Source: Thereva unica (taxonomy: Eukaryota > Arthropoda > Insecta > Diptera > Therevidae). From it: a stretch of DNA of 64,000 bases. The notes beneath the pieces are model-generated. The model was not told the origin of the DNA. It saw only the letters and a list, made by a program, of their open reading frames with translations, and did no database searches. The position numbers and the translations under genes were made by a program. The stretch lies in contig OX465281.1 in NCBI GenBank assembly GCA_949987705.1, positions 221,559,978-221,623,977 on the forward strand. The letters are read 5' to 3'. Shown one piece after another: positions 43,730 through 55,102 of the stretch (position 1 is the first letter of the stretch; every line of letters starts with the position of its first letter).

Positions 43730-45510
43730 GCTCGCAGATCAAATGCAGATGCACAAAGTTCGTCGCGTAAGGTGCCAAAGTGGAAGGACAGACTGACAGC
43801 AATAAGCAGGGAAGATAGTAGATTGCTCAATAATGCAACGAAGAGCTCCTAAAGGATTGCCTGCATCGTCAGGGACAGCAGATTCTTGCAAAAACAACTA
43901 GACTCCAAAAGCTGCAACAGAGTAGATCTTGTTCAAAAGGATGACGCCTCACAGGACTCTAACCATGAAGAATTCTTGAGGTGCTCAGCGAGCACTTTTC
44001 GGGGCAAATCCTCTAGACTGCTAATCCTCTGGATGGCTGGATCATAGGACCATTTCAGACCGATTTTCCCGGAACCTCGCTGGGTACATCTTCGACCGGG
44101 ACAAGGTTAAATGGACAGTAGCATCTTTTCAACCCTACAAATCTCCAGGAGGAGATGGCATTTTCCCGCACTTCTTCAGAAGTGCCTCAATCTGATTCTT
44201 GAAAGGTTGATCTCTCTGTTTAGAGTCAGGTTCAATTTGGGATACATTCCAACCATCTCGATGAGGGTCTTGATGGTTTTTATCCCAAAACAGGGGGACA
44301 GCCCTCTGGGGCTGACTAAATCGTATAGACCTATCAACTTAACCTCATTTATTTTCAAAAAAAAATGGAAATGACGCAGGCATTCACATCAGGTGGAAGC
44401 TGGAGCTGATCCCTTTTTCCAAACAATATAAACTGTGCCTGGGTCCTATTTATATCCAGGGTTGGACAGTTGAATACCCGGATTCAATCAAATATCTGGG
44501 TGTAATGGAAGACAGTGAATGGGAACGTTCCACTGGACTACGTCATCAGTAAAGCCACTAGAGGCTTTTTCGTAAGACATGGGTACTTACACCACAAGTG
44601 TTGTATAGAATTTTTCAAACTCCGTGACACAAAAAATTTGAGCACTTCTGCGCACCTCGTTGCCAAATTTTATAAATAATGTTCTATCATTTTCCCTCTT
44701 TTTAGTTAAAACGGCAACAAACACTGAAAGAACTCAACAAAATAATTTGGGAAGGGATGCGCGCATGCCGAATGAATAAAGTTAATTTATCTTTCTATGT
44801 GTTGAGCAGAGCTTTTAAATACATGTAAAGCCCCTGCTCAACAAAGGCAGTTTATTCAACATAATAAGTATAATTTTACTTTAATTATGAGAAATATTTC
44901 TCATTTCAAAATTTAAAATAATTTAAAAAAAATGCTGAAAAAAATTCCTTTGAATAAATGAGCGTTTTCATTCATAAACCGACAGTTCCCCGCAGTCGCA
45001 ACCAACACAACCTCCTCGGCGCGTATGCGACTGGCAGGAAATGTCAACAATCTAGTAATCAAAGTGATAAAAACACAAATTTCGTATTTTTTAGTAGAAA
45101 TTACTACAAATTATTTCTGTAGCATATGTGTAAAATATAATAACCTTAAAATAAAAAAAATATATAAAAACGGGTGTTTTTCAGTCATAATTTGTAAATT
45201 TTTTAAATAATCATTGAAGTCCCAGAAAGATACACCTCCCGGCAGCAATACGCAGTCGCGACTGATTACATGGCAACAAGTGATTTGATAGGAGGAGTTA
45301 ACTGAAGCTTTTGTCTTGAACTTTTAAACATTTTTAAGAGCTTAGCTGGGGAACATGCGCGGGATGTCACGAGGTTTGAAAACAACTATACATGTACTGG
45401 ATGTACAACACGTTGATTAAATTTGTTGTCAGTTATGCCACTATAGTCAGGTATAGATTAAACAGGACACGGAGATCCTTAAGTGCTACAGAAAGCATCT
45501 AAATACCGCT
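43730..45510 (+). pseudogene. R1/Jockey-type LINE, internally deleted and split by a TA element
   Basis: Plus-strand readings: a pre-RT linker (K-W-K-D-R-L near 43780), F-x-P-Y-K-S-P-G-G-D-G-I-F near 44130-44165, F-I-P-K-Q-G-D then S-Y-R-P-I-N-L-T-S-F near 44276-44352. A jump deletes the catalytic palm, and reading resumes as V-E-Y-P-D-S-I-K-Y-L-G-V (44470-44510) and V-I-S-K-A-T-R-G-F-F (44540-44570). It is then split by the 783-bp element at 44606-45388 and continues after it (Y-W-M-Y-N-T-L-I-K-F). The insertion therefore postdates the LINE. Confidence 0.65.
44606..45388 (+). mobile_element. 0.8-kb TA-flanked non-autonomous element, copy 2
   Basis: Same orientation as the copy at 17201-17997 and collinear throughout. 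TIR TAGAATTTTTCAAACTCCGT and the inverted GTTTGAAAACAACTA end, with TA on each side (44604-44605, 45389-45390). It sits inside a LINE whose coding sequence resumes on the other side. Confidence 0.72.
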
Positions 45511-46125
45511 AGATTTTTCTTCTCATGATCATGTGCTTACCTTATCAATTCCGAGTAAAAAATCTAGGTGTTCATCTAAACTCACAACTAGCTTGCGACC
45601 ATATGTATTATACTACATCTAAAATAATATGGTAATTTACAACCTATGGCCGTAGGCTTACATCCTGCTAATCAAAACTCTAATTTTACCTTCACTTTCG
45701 CTAGCTCGGTCCGCCCTTTGATGTTCCATGTCGAGATCAATTCAATGCCGATATACAGAATGCGGTGACGAGTTGAGAAGTTCAGGTAAGAGCAAGCTAA
45801 ACGGAGAATTTTTGCTTTAAGTCGTAAAAGGGTAATTACTTGGAAAAATATTTGAGACAGGAAATTATTACTTGGAATTAACATTCGCTCCGGAAAATAT
45901 ATAATAATAGTATATTAAAAACCGACGGAAACACCTGAGCCTGTTTGAACCCGACAAGGAGACCCATGAATGCAAAGTTCCGCCGAATAACGTGCCTTGT
46001 TCCTCGCTGTCGAGGACAGTGGCAGAGAACACGAAAGCTCGAGGCACAGGCTGCAAGTAGGGTCTTTCGCTCTTCCCATAGGTCGTATGGGTCTTTATTA
46101 CTCTGATTTTTAGTTGATCTTGGAC
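45511..46125. other. No gene recognised
   Basis: Short open frames only; no repeat partner or domain. Confidence 0.35.
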
Positions 46126-46129
46126 AAAG

Positions 46130-46895
46130 TTCTGCTTTTTTTACATAAAAAAAGCAAGCTTAGAGGTCAAACTTTATGCTACTAGTGCGTCATGTAGTTT
46201 ACGTTAAGGTGCAATGTCTAGTAGTCCCCTGTGCTGAAAGTCGAGTCGTCACGACACGACAAGTCGTTTGTGTTGAAGAAAGTGGCATTTCAGTCGAATC
46301 ACGACTTTCAGTACAGAGGCCTAAACTCAGCATTTCCACTCTAGGCCCCTGTGCCGAAAGTCTTTATTCGACTGAAACATCACTTCCTTCAACTCAAACG
46401 ACTTATCACGAAAAACGACTCGACTTCCAGTAAAGGGGCCAGTATTTCGTTTTGGCGACGTTAAATTCCACACGATTCATTTGGTTGGATTCTATATATT
46501 ACATCAGCCTTCTGTTGATTAATCTCCCCATTTTTTAAGAGAGAACAGAAGTAATTGCTATTGATTGGTAGTTTAAGGGGTCGCTGGCTTCTTCTTATTT
46601 TGGAACAGACGGAGTACGAGTTAGTTTCCAAGAGTCAGTGTATAGTCTGGAGAAGTAAGATAGGTCAAAAAGTTTGCGCAGGACCTAGCATAAGACCTTA
46701 TTAAATAGGTGCATGGCAATATGAAGTATACGTCTAATTGAAATTCATTAGGAATGGTGGCCAAACTAATCTGATAACTATTTTATTAAATTTCAACAAT
46801 ATCGTTTTTGGAGATGTGAAGGTAATAAATTTTTTAATTTTTTCAGCATTATTATTCAGAATGCATTTTAACAGTGTCTAGGTGGTTGAGGTGTG
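46130..46895 (-). pseudogene. CR1/Jockey-like LINE fragment with nested MITEs
   Basis: The 3' untranslated part at 46145-46224 (GCAAGCTTAGAGGTCAAAC, GTGCAATGTCTAGTAGT) matches 14280-14360. After the small elements at 46225-46441 the minus strand carries RT-like remnants that parallel 15070-15730 (GACGTTAAATTCCACACGATTC; AGTAATTGCTATTGATTGGT). The reading frame is extensively broken. Confidence 0.55.
46225..46441. mobile_element. Two ~95-bp hairpin MITEs side by side
   Basis: The first (about 46226-46320) has CCCCTGTGCTGAAAGTCG facing CGACTTTCAGTACAGAGG. The second (about 46342-46441) has GGCCCCTGTGCCGAAAGTC facing GACTTCCAGTAAAGGGGCC. They share termini and internal GTCGTTTG / CAAACGAC motifs in opposite senses, so the pair could also be read as one 215-bp foldback. 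They interrupt a LINE 3' end. Confidence 0.6.
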
Positions 46896-46900
46896 TCTGA

Positions 46901-47105
46901 AGCCGCGTACACACCCGCCCAATGAAAGCCAGCGAACGATATCTGGCGTTTGCTACTGCGCGTTCGCTGGATGTTTTCGCCATGCTACGGGTTGCATATA
47001 AACATAAACGAACCTTCATTGGCTTTCGCTAAGCTGTCCATTCAGAACAAACGAATGTCAACGAATCCCGTTCGTTGGCCTTCGTTGGTCCAGTGTGATT
47101 GCAGC
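46901..47105. mobile_element. ~205-bp TIR MITE
   Basis: AAGCCGCGTACACACCCGCC at the left faces GGTCCAGTGTGATTGCAGCTT at the right, and the inner sequences (GCCAGCGAACG; CGTTCGTTGGCC) are also inverted relatives. No coding sequence. The target duplication could not be fixed. Confidence 0.5.
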
Positions 47106-47159
47106 TTGAAAGGTAAGATCACTGCATGTATCTCAGCTGCAAAAAACCCGTGATGAAAT

Positions 47160-49615
47160 GGCTAGATATTATCGCCCCTACTAACCACCTCAACAACGAA
47201 CATCCATATCTCAACTAACCCAAACCTCCGCGCGGACATAATCTTTTTATTGACTCGTAATCCTGTAATTTCAATGTCCTTGTAATCACAGAAACATTGT
47301 TAAACGATACATTTCTCAATCAGGAGATATTAGACTGCAATTGGACCATATATAGATGTGATAGAGACAACAATGCCACCGGTCTCTCAAGAGGGGGAGA
47401 TGTTCTTATAGCAGTCAAAGTATCTTTAAATAGTAAACTGATCAAAACTGATCGTTCACACTTATTTGATCATGTTTTCATAAGAGTCAAATCGGCCAAG
47501 AGACATATCGTTATCGCCACGTTCTACGTACCTCCAAACTCTGGCGGTTTGTTACATATTTTAGTTGATATTAATAATTTCTTCCGCGATAGCGACGAAA
47601 TTTTTGTTTAAGGGGATTTTTACCGACCTAATCTTTCCATTTACCAATTCTGTCCACCACTCCGTACGGATCCTAGAGATTAATTACTGAAATTAGCATA
47701 CACTAGTTTAGCATCAGAATTTACTCTTAGGTCTCGTGAGGCCTATACAACATATTTTAATTCTGTCGGATATAACATCATTCAAAATGCAAGAAATTTT
47801 TTCGATTTCGTTAACATAAAACGAAAGACCCTAGGCTATCCACAATCCTTATGTCCCCAAGAAATTTGCAACATGTTTGCTGAAAAAGTGATTGAAGTTT
47901 TTTGTCCAAAGTCTAATGCAATGTACACTGACCCAACAAGTACGCACACTGACACTAGCATTTCTATTATTAATGGATCGCTATCTGTTGACGATATAAT
48001 GGACGGTATAAAAAATCTCGACATCAATAAAGTCTTGACAACCTGCCTCCTTGCTTTTTGCAGGGCTATTCAAGTCAAATTTTGGTCCCCTCAATATTAT
48101 CTTCAACAAATCTTTATTGACAAGAAAGTTCTCTAAGATATGGAAAAAATACTACCTCACTCCAATACACAAAACATCTAATAAGCACTGGGTGAAAAAC
48201 TATAGGGTTATTTCCATCTTATCAACCATCCGTAAACTTTTCAAGAAACTTGTTTACGATAAGATTGCCAACGATGGCTTAGTGAACACCAATATGAATT
48301 CAGAAATGAACTCGAAAGTACTAAAATCCTTATGATTCTAACCTCCGATCTGCTATGTACTATGGAGAATGGTCATCAAATAGATACAGTCTATACTAAC
48401 TTCGGCAAAGCCTATGTTTGCGTTGATCACCATATTTTAAGTATAAAACTACTAAAATTTGGAATATCAGGTCCTACCCTGGAATGGATTAAATCATATC
48501 TCTTCCGCATCTCCTCTATGCCGATGACCTCAAAATTTATAATGTCATAAGGTCAGGGCCGGCGCTTGGGTTTATTGCGCCCGGTGCACCATGCCATACT
48601 GCGCCCCATGAGCTGTTCGTTTTTTTAACTTAGTGAAAGACAATGGAAAAGACACAAAACCACACTGGATGAGAGAAATAATTTCATAGTTTGCGCAAAA
48701 TATAAGATTGCACCATTTATTAACATATTAACATAAAAAAAAATTACATTTATAGGAAGTTTCACATGGCTCAACATCCAACCAAACAAAATCTGCTGTA
48801 AACGTCATTTGCGGAGAAGAGTGTAAGAGAGGACGCTGTAATATATTGTGCTCTCTATCACTGCGAATTGTACGCGGCCATCTAGCTACAAGACAGCGAA
48901 ACTCAATTTAAAACAAGGTTTCGATGCCCAGCTCCACAGCAGAGAGTAATGGAACAACTATCAGCCTGAAACGAACTGTAATGTTCAGATGACTTCAAAT
49001 CACCGAGTCTGGAGTTTTTCCCACCTCATTAAAGCTTGAAAAATACTACTGCCATCTATGGGGTGGGTATTTTTTTTTGAACTTCTGAATTTTTTTCACT
49101 AAATTTTTAGTTCAACTTTTTGACACCAGTTGTTTTTTGTCTTCCTTTTGCTAAAAGGGAATGGCAGAAGGGAGAATCAAGATGAAGATAAAGCATTCTA
49201 ACGTATCGTTCGCTAGAAGGGTTGTCTCTTGTGAAAACCATGCGACTTCTTCATCGAATTTCAAAAGGGAGTGGGCGATTATAGAAAATTGTTATCGGTT
49301 GATTTGTTAGACAGTAAAGGAACAAACAAAAAGAGCAATTAAAGAGCAGTTCTTCAATTTTTTTTAATCTTAATTTCTTAAATTGCGTCCCCGACAAATT
49401 GCGCCCGGTGCACAGGCACCATTCACACCTATGAAAGCGCCGCCCCTGCATAAAGTCCCAGGTCGACGTAACATTCTTTCAAACGAAGTTAAACGCGCTG
49501 CAAGACTAGTGTTCCAAAAATAAATTACATACCTTAGTCATAAGGTAGGCGTTGTATATTTCTGTAGTAAGTTTAAGTATGCCTTGTTTGGCAAATAAAT
49601 AAATAAATTAATATT
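47160..49615 (+). pseudogene. Jockey/CR1-like LINE (second family), deleted and split
   Basis: Endonuclease at 47290-47610 (T-E-T-x-L-N-D, Y-R-C-D-R-D-N-N-A-T-G-L-S-R-G-G, A-T-F-Y-V-P-P), RT at 48051-48330 (I-W-K-K-Y-Y-L-T-P-I-H-K, N-Y-R-V-I-S-I-L-S) and 48380-48500 (V-Y-T-N-F-G-K-A-Y-x-C-V-D-H). A frame then gives the catalytic Y-A-D-D box near 48519-48530, close after motif 2, so the palm is shortened by deletion. The hAT-like element 48554-49448 follows, and the LINE tail resumes at 49457 and ends in (AAAT)n at about 49597-49615. Several stops and frameshifts. Confidence 0.68.
48554..49448. mobile_element. 0.9-kb hAT-like non-autonomous element, copy 1
   Basis: TIRs CAGGGCCGGCGCTT and, inverted, CAGGGGCGGCGCTT. 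Flanks CATAAGGT (48546-48553) and CATAAAGT (49449-49456) form an 8-bp duplication with one mismatch. GCGCCCGGTGCA lies just inside both ends. It interrupts a LINE whose 3' tail resumes immediately. TIR and duplication length point to hAT; no transposase is encoded. Related copies are at 51255-51749 and 52320-52468. Confidence 0.75.
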
Positions 49616-50735
49616 TTGTTTATTTTAAAAATAAAACACATATATTTAAAATCTTAAAAATTTATTAAAACATATATAATTACGAACAATTACATAATTT
49701 CTTCTTTTTTTTTAAATAATAATAAAATATTTGACCATACAAAATTTTCTCACAACATTTTCGTTTTCAAAAAAAAAAAAAAAATTAAAAATAAAATATT
49801 AAAAAATTAAAAATTTTAAAGAATCTTAAAGCGAAAAAAAAAAAACATAAAATAATATAGAAATTACATAAAAATAATTCTTTAATTATTGTTTAAAATT
49901 ATGCAACATATATTTTTTATCTTTCCTTGCTTCTTTTTGTTTAATTAATTATTATTTAATTATAACAAATTAATTTGTCTTACATAACAGTTTTATATTA
50001 TTATACAAGTCGATATACAAATTACAACCATTTACTAAATTAACCGATGAATTCGAATAATTTTTAGAAAAAAGAAGATTATATTATTAAACTCAAAATA
50101 AAAATAAAAGAAATAAAGAAAGAAAGAGAAATTATTTTATTTATAATAATGTAAAATAATTAATGTTTTTTTTTCTTTTTTTTTAATCCTGGGCAGTAAT
50201 ATTAAAAATTAAAAACAATAAACACATAAAAATATATAATAAACATAAAATAATAATAGTTTATAATAATTATAAATTTTATTTAAGTATAGTACAAAAA
50301 AAAACTAATTAAACTAAATTTTACGAATTTTTATGTAAGCTTTGGTGTAGCTAATGTTAAAAAAAAAAAATTATTTAGTTCCTTAAATTTTCCTTGTTGC
50401 TTTTATATTTTTAAAAAATATTTTATGATACATAAATTTAACATTATTATTTTTTTTGTTTTGTTCTTACTCATATTTTTTTTTTTAATTAGTAAGATTA
50501 TATAAGTATTAAAAACAAATATTATTTATTATTATAAATTATAGCAGTGACAACAAAAGGTTTTCTTTTTTTTTAAACGAGGAACACGCACCTAAGATAT
50601 TATTTACTTTATACCTATCACATTAGAATTATTTAGAATAGTCGGTTTTTTATTATCTTTTGTTTTTATTTTTTTTTTATTAATGTTAATAATTATTATG
50701 AAATATATGAGCCTTTTCCCCTGTATTTATTGGGA
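49616..50735. other. Extremely A/T-rich block, about 1.1 kb
   Basis: Almost all A and T, with many homopolymer runs of 8-13 and no open frame, TIR or repeat partner. It starts right after the LINE's (AAAT)n tail and stops at the TATGAGCCTTTTCCCC transition near 50705. Possibilities are a long A/T-rich 3' untranslated region of an unseen gene, a matrix-attachment type region, or decayed repeat. None can be chosen from sequence. Confidence 0.5.
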
Positions 50736-51254
50736 TTTTCATTTTGTGTTTGTTGATAAACAACGAGGGTACAAAATGCAAAGATCTTGTTGAAAAAGTG
50801 TTTTATAGCATCAGCAAAAGAAACAGTAGCATAACAAAAGCTGTTGTTTGTTAAATTCAGTAAAGGAATAAAATTTTTTAATTAGTAAAATACATGCACC
50901 TTCTGGATTCATATGATGATAGCTTTCTGGAATTCAGGAGATGTTTTTACCTTTTACAATAATTGAAAGAGAGTTATACTATCAATAATTTGAGGAAAAA
51001 AACTCGCATAGAAGACTTCATCAAATAAACCATACTCTAATCATAACACATAGTTTTGTTCAAGACACATATAAGAACTTTTATACTAGGACTAAGGCAA
51101 AAATACGTATATGTACATATGTCGTTATGATCAAGTTGAAGTCCTAAAGCGTGGTCAAAACCCTACGCAATTTTATAGTATTTCAAATAAAGGAGTTGAG
51201 ATTAGCTTTGTGTGATCTTAATGCAACAATCTGAATATTGCTAATACCCCCGCT
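50736..51254. other. No gene recognised
   Basis: Ordinary A/T-rich sequence without visible features. Confidence 0.35.
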
Positions 51255-51749
51255 CAGGATTTGAGTTTTTTGCGCCCGGTGCAGTATGCAATATTGCGCC
51301 CCCACCATTTCTGTTCATTTTTTGATCGCAGTGAAGGAGAATTGAAAAATACACAAACAATCTGTGGAGTTCCTTTAATATATCTGCCGTGCAAAGGACA
51401 AAAGACCTAAATGCAAAAAGCTCGATTTGAGTAAAACGCGTTTCAAGTGTTTTTTTGTTACTTTCTGTAAAATAAGAAAATGAAAATGAAGTTTATTCAA
51501 ATTATCTAAACTTAGATAATTTGAATAAACTTCATTTGCATTTTCTTATTTTACGGAAAGTAACAAAAAAACAACTTGAAACGCGTGTTACTCGAATCGA
51601 GCTTTTTGCATTTAGGTCTTTTGTCCTTTGCACGGCAGATATGAAACTGAAGGCACGGAAAATCTTTTTCCCTTTTTTCTGAAATTGCACCCAGTCCAAT
51701 TACGGCCGGTGCAAATACATCAATTGCACATATGAAATCACCGCCCCTA
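51255..51749. mobile_element. hAT-like non-autonomous element, copy 2, palindromic core
   Basis: Left end CAGGATTTGAG then TTGCGCCCGGTGCAG; right end GGCCGGTGCAAATAC then ATCACCGCCCCTA, diverged relatives of copy 1. The centre is a 260-bp near-perfect palindrome (51381-51641). The 8-bp duplication is no longer visible. Confidence 0.6.
51381..51641. repeat. 260-bp near-perfect palindrome
   Basis: The arms of about 130 bp meet at 51510/51511 with only a 2-base centre (TCTAA-AC-TTAGA). Matching blocks include TATCTGCCGTGCAAAGGACA and its complement at the far end. Mismatches are very few. If transcribed it would fold into one long hairpin. Confidence 0.8.
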
Positions 51750-51859
51750 CCTTTTCCCAATCAGGATTGGCTTGGGGATCCTGCTTTTGTGCTGAGTTTG
51801 CTTACGCTTTAACTTCACAAAATTCTCCCAATGAGAATGTTTAATGATCCAGGATGTTT

Positions 51860-52320
51860 TTCGGTGTGTGCTGCACTTTTCTAACTATTTACAGCGCAAT
51901 CTATAACACTCGAATCTCCATAATAGAGGCCTCTATGTCATTCTCCAAGCCTTCATATTTCGAAGAATAATAGCTGGTCACTGCATTAGATGTATTAGTT
52001 TCTACTATGGAATCTTTCATAGAAAAAAACAGTGCATTTAACATTAGATGTATTAGTTTCTACTATAGAATCTTTCATAGAAAAAAACAGTGCATTTAAC
52101 AGCCTTCCTGGACATAGAAGGCGCTTTCAACAACTTCAGAACAGCGGCGATGCAGGTGTTTCTCGGAGAATTAGGGATCTATAATAGTATGACTACATAG
52201 TACGAATTACAAATCAAGAACTATAGCACCGTGCCTGCCAAGTAAGTATAGACGACGAAATCAGGCGAACGAAATTGGGTTATCCACACCGTGCAGAAGA
52301 CAATGGGAAAAGGCACCGTC
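51860..52320 (+). pseudogene. R1-like LINE RT fragment
   Basis: Plus strand T-A-F-L-D-I-E-G-A-F-N-N-F (52100-52138) and the following L-G-E-L-G-I-Y match the first catalytic-aspartate motif of R1/Loa-like LINEs. The rest of the RT is missing. From about 52215 the sequence (GCACCGTGCCTGCCAAG) resembles another LINE tail. Confidence 0.55.
51985..52100 (+). repeat. 58-bp tandem duplication inside a LINE RT
   Basis: Two adjacent 58-bp copies starting ATTAGATGTATTAGTTTCTA, with one difference (TATGGAATC / TATAGAATC). With one copy removed, the plus strand reads S-T-M-E-S-F-I-E-K-N-S-A-F then T-A-F-L-D-I-E-G-A-F-N-N, a known RT motif, so the duplication is secondary. Confidence 0.75.
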
Positions 52321-52468
52321 ACTCTGTGCAGTTCCTTTAATACATGGCAATGAAGGCAGGAGATCTCATTTTTCCATTTTTTTTAAGTTTTAATTTTTTT
52401 TAATGTTAATTTCGAGAATAGCGCCCGGTGCAAGTGCACCATTTGCACCTATGAAGCCCCCGCACCTG
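52320..52468. mobile_element. hAT-like non-autonomous element, copy 3 (right end only)
   Basis: GTGCAGTTCCTTTAATACATG parallels the interior of copy 2 near 51365. The right end has GCGCCCGGTGCAAGTGCACC and CCCCGCACCTG. The left half is absent. Confidence 0.55.
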
Positions 52469-54788
52469 CCCCAGCTCCACGGGCCGAACTGCGCAAGTTC
52501 GACCAAATTGTTGTTCTGACTGAACTTCTATTTTAGCCTCAGTTCCCATACATTTTCACATATACTGAACTCAGGAAAAATCAAGCCGGAATTCGCCCAA
52601 CAGAACATGAAATTGAGATTGAAAGTAAAAGCTCGCTCAAAAGAAAATAATCAACTGGCAAAATGGAATGTCATTCCAGTGAGCTTTTGCATTTCCAACT
52701 TATGGCGAAAAAGCAACAACAATTTCAAGAACGAACTGAACATGCCAGCCGGTAAAGCCACTTATGCTTCAATCCGCATAAGTGGCTTTCCCGGCAGTGG
52801 GAAAAATTGGGAGCGCGGCTCAGGGCAGCTTATTTTAAGCGTTGCTGGAGTTTTCAGAAGTTTTATAGAACGAGTAAAGCTGGCAGCTATCATAATAACC
52901 ATAAATTGTGCCACTAGCATTTTCAGTCGGCCGGTTCTCGTTCGATTACAGAAGTTAAGAAGCATTCGACTGTGGTTAGTACTTAGGTCGGGCACCGTTT
53001 GAAAAACGACACTAGGGCTTGGGTAAAGACGAATAAAGGCGGATAAAGCTTCCACTATTTGTGCAGCATTTCCAAATATGAAATGAGTTCGTCGCTTCCT
53101 GTTGGCGAGGGTGGTTAGCTTTATCTAGCCTAACGCAGTGCCAGTTTGGGCATCAAAGAGAAACAGGGCTAACAAAAGAAAAAATGGAGCGCCGCATACA
53201 GACTAAACCTGGAAACAGATTCGTGCGTACAGTGCCTACAATGCAGTGCTTGGGTTCCGTCTTTTACAAATAACCAAAAAATCTAAGCGACGAGACTATA
53301 GTGAAAGCGGCAATGAGGAAAAGTTGGAAATAGCCCAACTATATGTCAATTTGCATTTGAATGCACGCGCTTATATTATATAATTCGCCGCACGCACAAA
53401 CGTACGTGCGTCCTTAGGCGTCCTTCGCGAGTGCTGCGCATACAGGACCATATATAACAATGTGTCGTGTGTAAGAGAGGGAATTATACCCATAGAGATA
53501 CTGGCGAGAGAAGGCATGCGTCTCTATGATCCAAAATATATCAGAGTTGATAAGTGTGAATGTGAGTCACTTTTACTTTAGGCTAATAGAGTTGTTTGAT
53601 TGGTCAATGGCTTTGGGGCAATGTTGTAAACAATATTTTTCACAATTTGCCATCACCTGCTAAAGATATCCTCAAGTAAGATACAGTGATATTATAACGG
53701 GCAAGCAGTTTAATATAGTTCCACATATATTATCACAATTTGGTCTATGTTAGTATCTCAAAACAATGCATGTTAAAATGTAGCATAGCAACCAAAAAAT
53801 AAACATTTTAAAGGCGGCCTAAACGCATAAATCAAGAACAAGTAATCAACCGAGAAAGACTTGACTAGATGATATTTTAGAAAGTACTAGGAAAAATGAA
53901 CTGTGATGATGCAGATGCATTTATACAAACAAAACATATTCCAATTCATTCATATTACTGTTCCTATACTCGTAAATATGCATTTAAAACCGATCTCAGT
54001 AATTTTATTTAACATTGAACTTCCCAACCCGCATCTAAGGTCTATTTTTCCTAAGAAATTTTCGTTTGATAGTGTCATAACAAAACGAGAATTGCCCTGG
54101 CCTATCATTACATTTTAATTTGTTTTCACATTTACAAAGTCATTCAAAAGCATATCCATAACGTTGATAGAAATAAGTGTAGGTTAATTCACATAGTTCA
54201 TTCTGTTTCTATGTTCTTTTTTTCTATTAAAGGTATCTACTAAGATGTGGAAGTTGGAAGTCTTAATTAGTTTTAAAACACTTTAAGTTTTATTAGTTAA
54301 TAAAATGTTTGAAGGTTATAAGTTTTTACAAAGAAACTTAAAATTTTTGTTTGTGTTTTTATTAATACTAATTGTTTTAAATATTTATGGCTTTTTTCCG
54401 AAATAACTGTTTTAAAAAAATATTTCGGTTAGCGGTTTTTGGCTCCGAATTATGTATTTCGGACAGTACCGATTGACGCTAAATTTGGACAGTAAGTAGG
54501 TAGAAGCTTAAGAAATTTTAGTTATATTGTTTTGATGTGTACTTTTTCCTTGAGCGAATGACACCCCTGTTAGGAGATTCTAAAAATTTCATAAGCTTTC
54601 TATTAGTCAAAGGCTCCATGATTTTAAGAAAATAGAAGTGATTACTAATACCAGCAGGATTTTTGGTTTAACTCTTTTTTGGTATGAGCTGACATGAACC
54701 AATGAAGAACCAAAAATTATGGCAACAAAAAGAAATTACACATCGGTTTAGCCAAACGCGAGGCACATTTTTTTGAGGGGGAGAGTAA
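52469..54788. other. No gene recognised; one strong hairpin
   Basis: At 52748-52795 a 20-bp stem with one mismatch (GCCGGTAAAGCCACTTATGC and its complement) encloses TTCAATCC. The 131-residue plus-strand frame spanning it (52607-53002) has no recognisable domain and is shadowed by an equally long frame on the other strand. The rest is featureless. Confidence 0.4.
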
Positions 54789-55102
54789 AGGACCGTTCAT
54801 ATCTACAGACACAGTTTGCATGAACGTATTAACATCTACCGTGACATGACCGCGCAGACGTCAACAGACAAGGGACCTACTCGACCAATATTCACGAAAA
54901 GAATATTTTGTCTGCACGGTTTATGTCTGTACGTGTCTGTGGGTGTCTGCCGGGAAGTATGAAGTGATTGATTATTTTCAACAAAAATATAACTAGTGTC
55001 TGTCGTCTGATACGGCACGCTAGATGTGAATAAACGGCGTCTGTCGGTGTCTGGCGTGGCAGGTGTCTGGCACGCTCGATGTCTGTAGATATAAACAGCC
55101 CT
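54789..55102. mobile_element. 314-bp TIR MITE with TAA target duplication
   Basis: The inverted ends are AGGACCGTTCATATCTACAG and AGGGCTGTTTATATCTACAG. TAA flanks both sides (54786-54788, 55103-55105). The interior is packed with GTGTCTG-type motifs. A TAA duplication fits PIF/Harbinger-type MITEs. Confidence 0.68.

Noticed and set aside
52607..53002. 131-residue plus-strand frame
   Set aside because: It runs through a 48-bp hairpin, has an equally long antisense frame and no recognisable domain.
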